In this document: positions 6,657-6,956 of the stretch, in pieces | Numbering within the stretch: the stretch's first letter is position 1 | Layout: each line of letters starts with the position of its first letter | Assembly: GCA_034666705.1 (NCBI GenBank) | Contig: JAXDLH010000020.1 | Location: forward strand, 1 to 6,956 | Origin: JAXDLH01 sp034666705 | GTDB taxonomy: Bacteria > Chloroflexota > UBA6077 > SHYK01 | Direction of reading: 5' to 3' | Length of the DNA: 6,956 nt | Position numbers and translations under genes: made by a program | Notes under the pieces: model-generated | What the model saw: only the letters and a program-made list of their open reading frames with translations | Databases searched by the model: none | Told to the model about the DNA's origin: nothing

Positions 6657-6682
6657 CATGAAATGTTAGCATGGGCTAATGT
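6653..6682 (+). promoter_or_regulatory. Candidate promoter for the rightward lipoprotein gene
   Basis: A perfect -35 hexamer TTGACA (6653-6658) is followed after 18 bp by a weak -10, TAATGT (6677-6682). Transcription would begin near 6689 and leave a leader of about 60 nt. The operator-like palindrome at 6666-6679 covers the spacer and start of the -10, where a repressor would block RNA polymerase. Confidence 0.4.
6666..6679. promoter_or_regulatory. Operator-like palindrome, TTAGC-N4-GCTAA
   Basis: A perfect 5+5 bp dyad, TTAGC ATGG GCTAA, lies in the divergent region between the iron permease and lipoprotein genes. The TTAG...CTAA arms resemble those of DtxR/IdeR and MntR metal-repressor boxes. 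That would fit control of an iron permease, but the match is partial and the regulator is not in the window. Confidence 0.45.
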
Positions 6683-6737
6683 TCCGCCAGCGCGGAGGCA
6701 ACGGCGTCATGGACCGACGCCTCGCCGCGAAAAATTT

Positions 6738-6743
6738 GGGAGG
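6738..6743 (+). promoter_or_regulatory. Ribosome binding site for the TTG-start lipoprotein
   Basis: GGGAGG five bases before the TTG at 6749. It is the main evidence, with the signal peptide that follows, for initiation at this non-ATG codon. Confidence 0.7.
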
Positions 6744-6748
6744 CAGGG

Positions 6749-6956
6749 TTGCTATCCATCCGCTCGCTGCTCGCACTCAGCATGGTTCCGTTCTTCGCCG
6801 CATGCACCGCGGCGCCAACGACAGCGCCGCCGGCTCAGCCCCCCGCGGCGACGTCTTCTCCCTCCAGCTCGCCCACGGTGGCGGTGCTTCAGACCGCGGC
6901 TCCGGCTGGGTCACCAACCGCAGGCTCGTCTCCGAGCGCATCACCGCGGCCGGCGA
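6749..6956 (+). CDS. Lipoprotein, N-terminal part (runs off the window)
   Basis: The first 69 codons of a secreted lipoprotein; the frame is open to the window end. Translation starts at TTG. Residues 1-18 (MLSIRSLLALSMVPFFAA) form a short signal peptide with one Arg and a hydrophobic core, and the lipobox is F-A-A-C19. From Cys19 on, the visible sequence is almost only Ala, Pro, Thr and Ser, a flexible linker that holds a folded domain away from the membrane. That domain is outside the window, so no function can be assigned. Because it is divergent from an FTR1-type iron permease across a shared regulatory region, an iron-binding or ferroxidase-type partner (EfeO-like, cupredoxin or multicopper oxidase) is a guess. 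A second frame open from an ATG at 6709 is less credible (no signal peptide or family features). Confidence 0.72.
   Translation, partial: MLSIRSLLALSMVPFFAACTAAPTTAPPAQPPAATSSPSSSPTVAVLQTAAPAGSPTAGSSPSASPRPA

Noticed and set aside
5037..6659. Longer iron permease starting at the ATG at 6659
   Set aside because: No Shine-Dalgarno precedes it, it would translate the direct-repeat array as the repeated peptide LARSS, and it buries the signal peptide 26 residues in. The start at 6581 has GGAGG and a normal signal sequence.
6709..6956. Alternative + strand frame from an ATG at 6709
   Set aside because: It is open to the window end and has GGAGG ten bases upstream, but it encodes no signal peptide or recognisable feature. 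The overlapping TTG frame gives a clear lipoprotein signal with a better-spaced RBS. Not fully excluded without the downstream sequence.

Overview
This is a high-GC bacterial chromosomal window. A free-living bacterium of the Chloroflexota (Thermomicrobia-like) type is my best guess. The reasons are the very GC-rich third codon positions, two lipoproteins with Ala/Pro/Thr/Ser-rich stretches after the lipid-attachment Cys, a stand-alone family 5 solute-binding protein, and a tRNA gene without an encoded CCA. This assignment is inference; there is no rRNA or other phylogenetic marker here. I see no transposase, integrase, CRISPR array or phage gene.

Layout. A tRNA-Glu(TTC) gene lies at 87-160 behind a TATAAT box. 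It is followed on the + strand by an orphan peptide/nickel-type ABC solute-binding lipoprotein (437-2143) and, after an 82-bp gap holding a long imperfect hairpin, by a short-chain dehydrogenase/reductase-fold protein (2226-3017) whose catalytic tetrad is completely replaced. The start regions of these two genes are nearly identical. Converging on them with only 10 bp between stop codons is a minus-strand DEAD-box RNA helicase (3028-4842) with a DbpA-type RNA-binding domain. Upstream of it on the same strand is an FTR1/EfeU-family iron permease (5037-6581) with a signal peptide and a tandemly duplicated extracytoplasmic helical domain.

The last part is a divergent control region (about 6582-6748) between the iron permease and a + strand lipoprotein gene (6749 to the window end, incomplete, TTG start). 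It holds a 17-10-17 bp direct-repeat array in the permease leader, two tandem TTAGC-N4-GCTAA-like operator candidates, and a TTGACA-type promoter pointing at the lipoprotein. The permease and the lipoprotein are therefore plausible partners in one metal-responsive uptake system. The lipoprotein's folded domain is outside the window, so this is not proven.

Most notable points: the SDR-fold pseudoenzyme paired with a solute-binding lipoprotein, and the repeat/operator architecture of the iron-permease divergent promoter.
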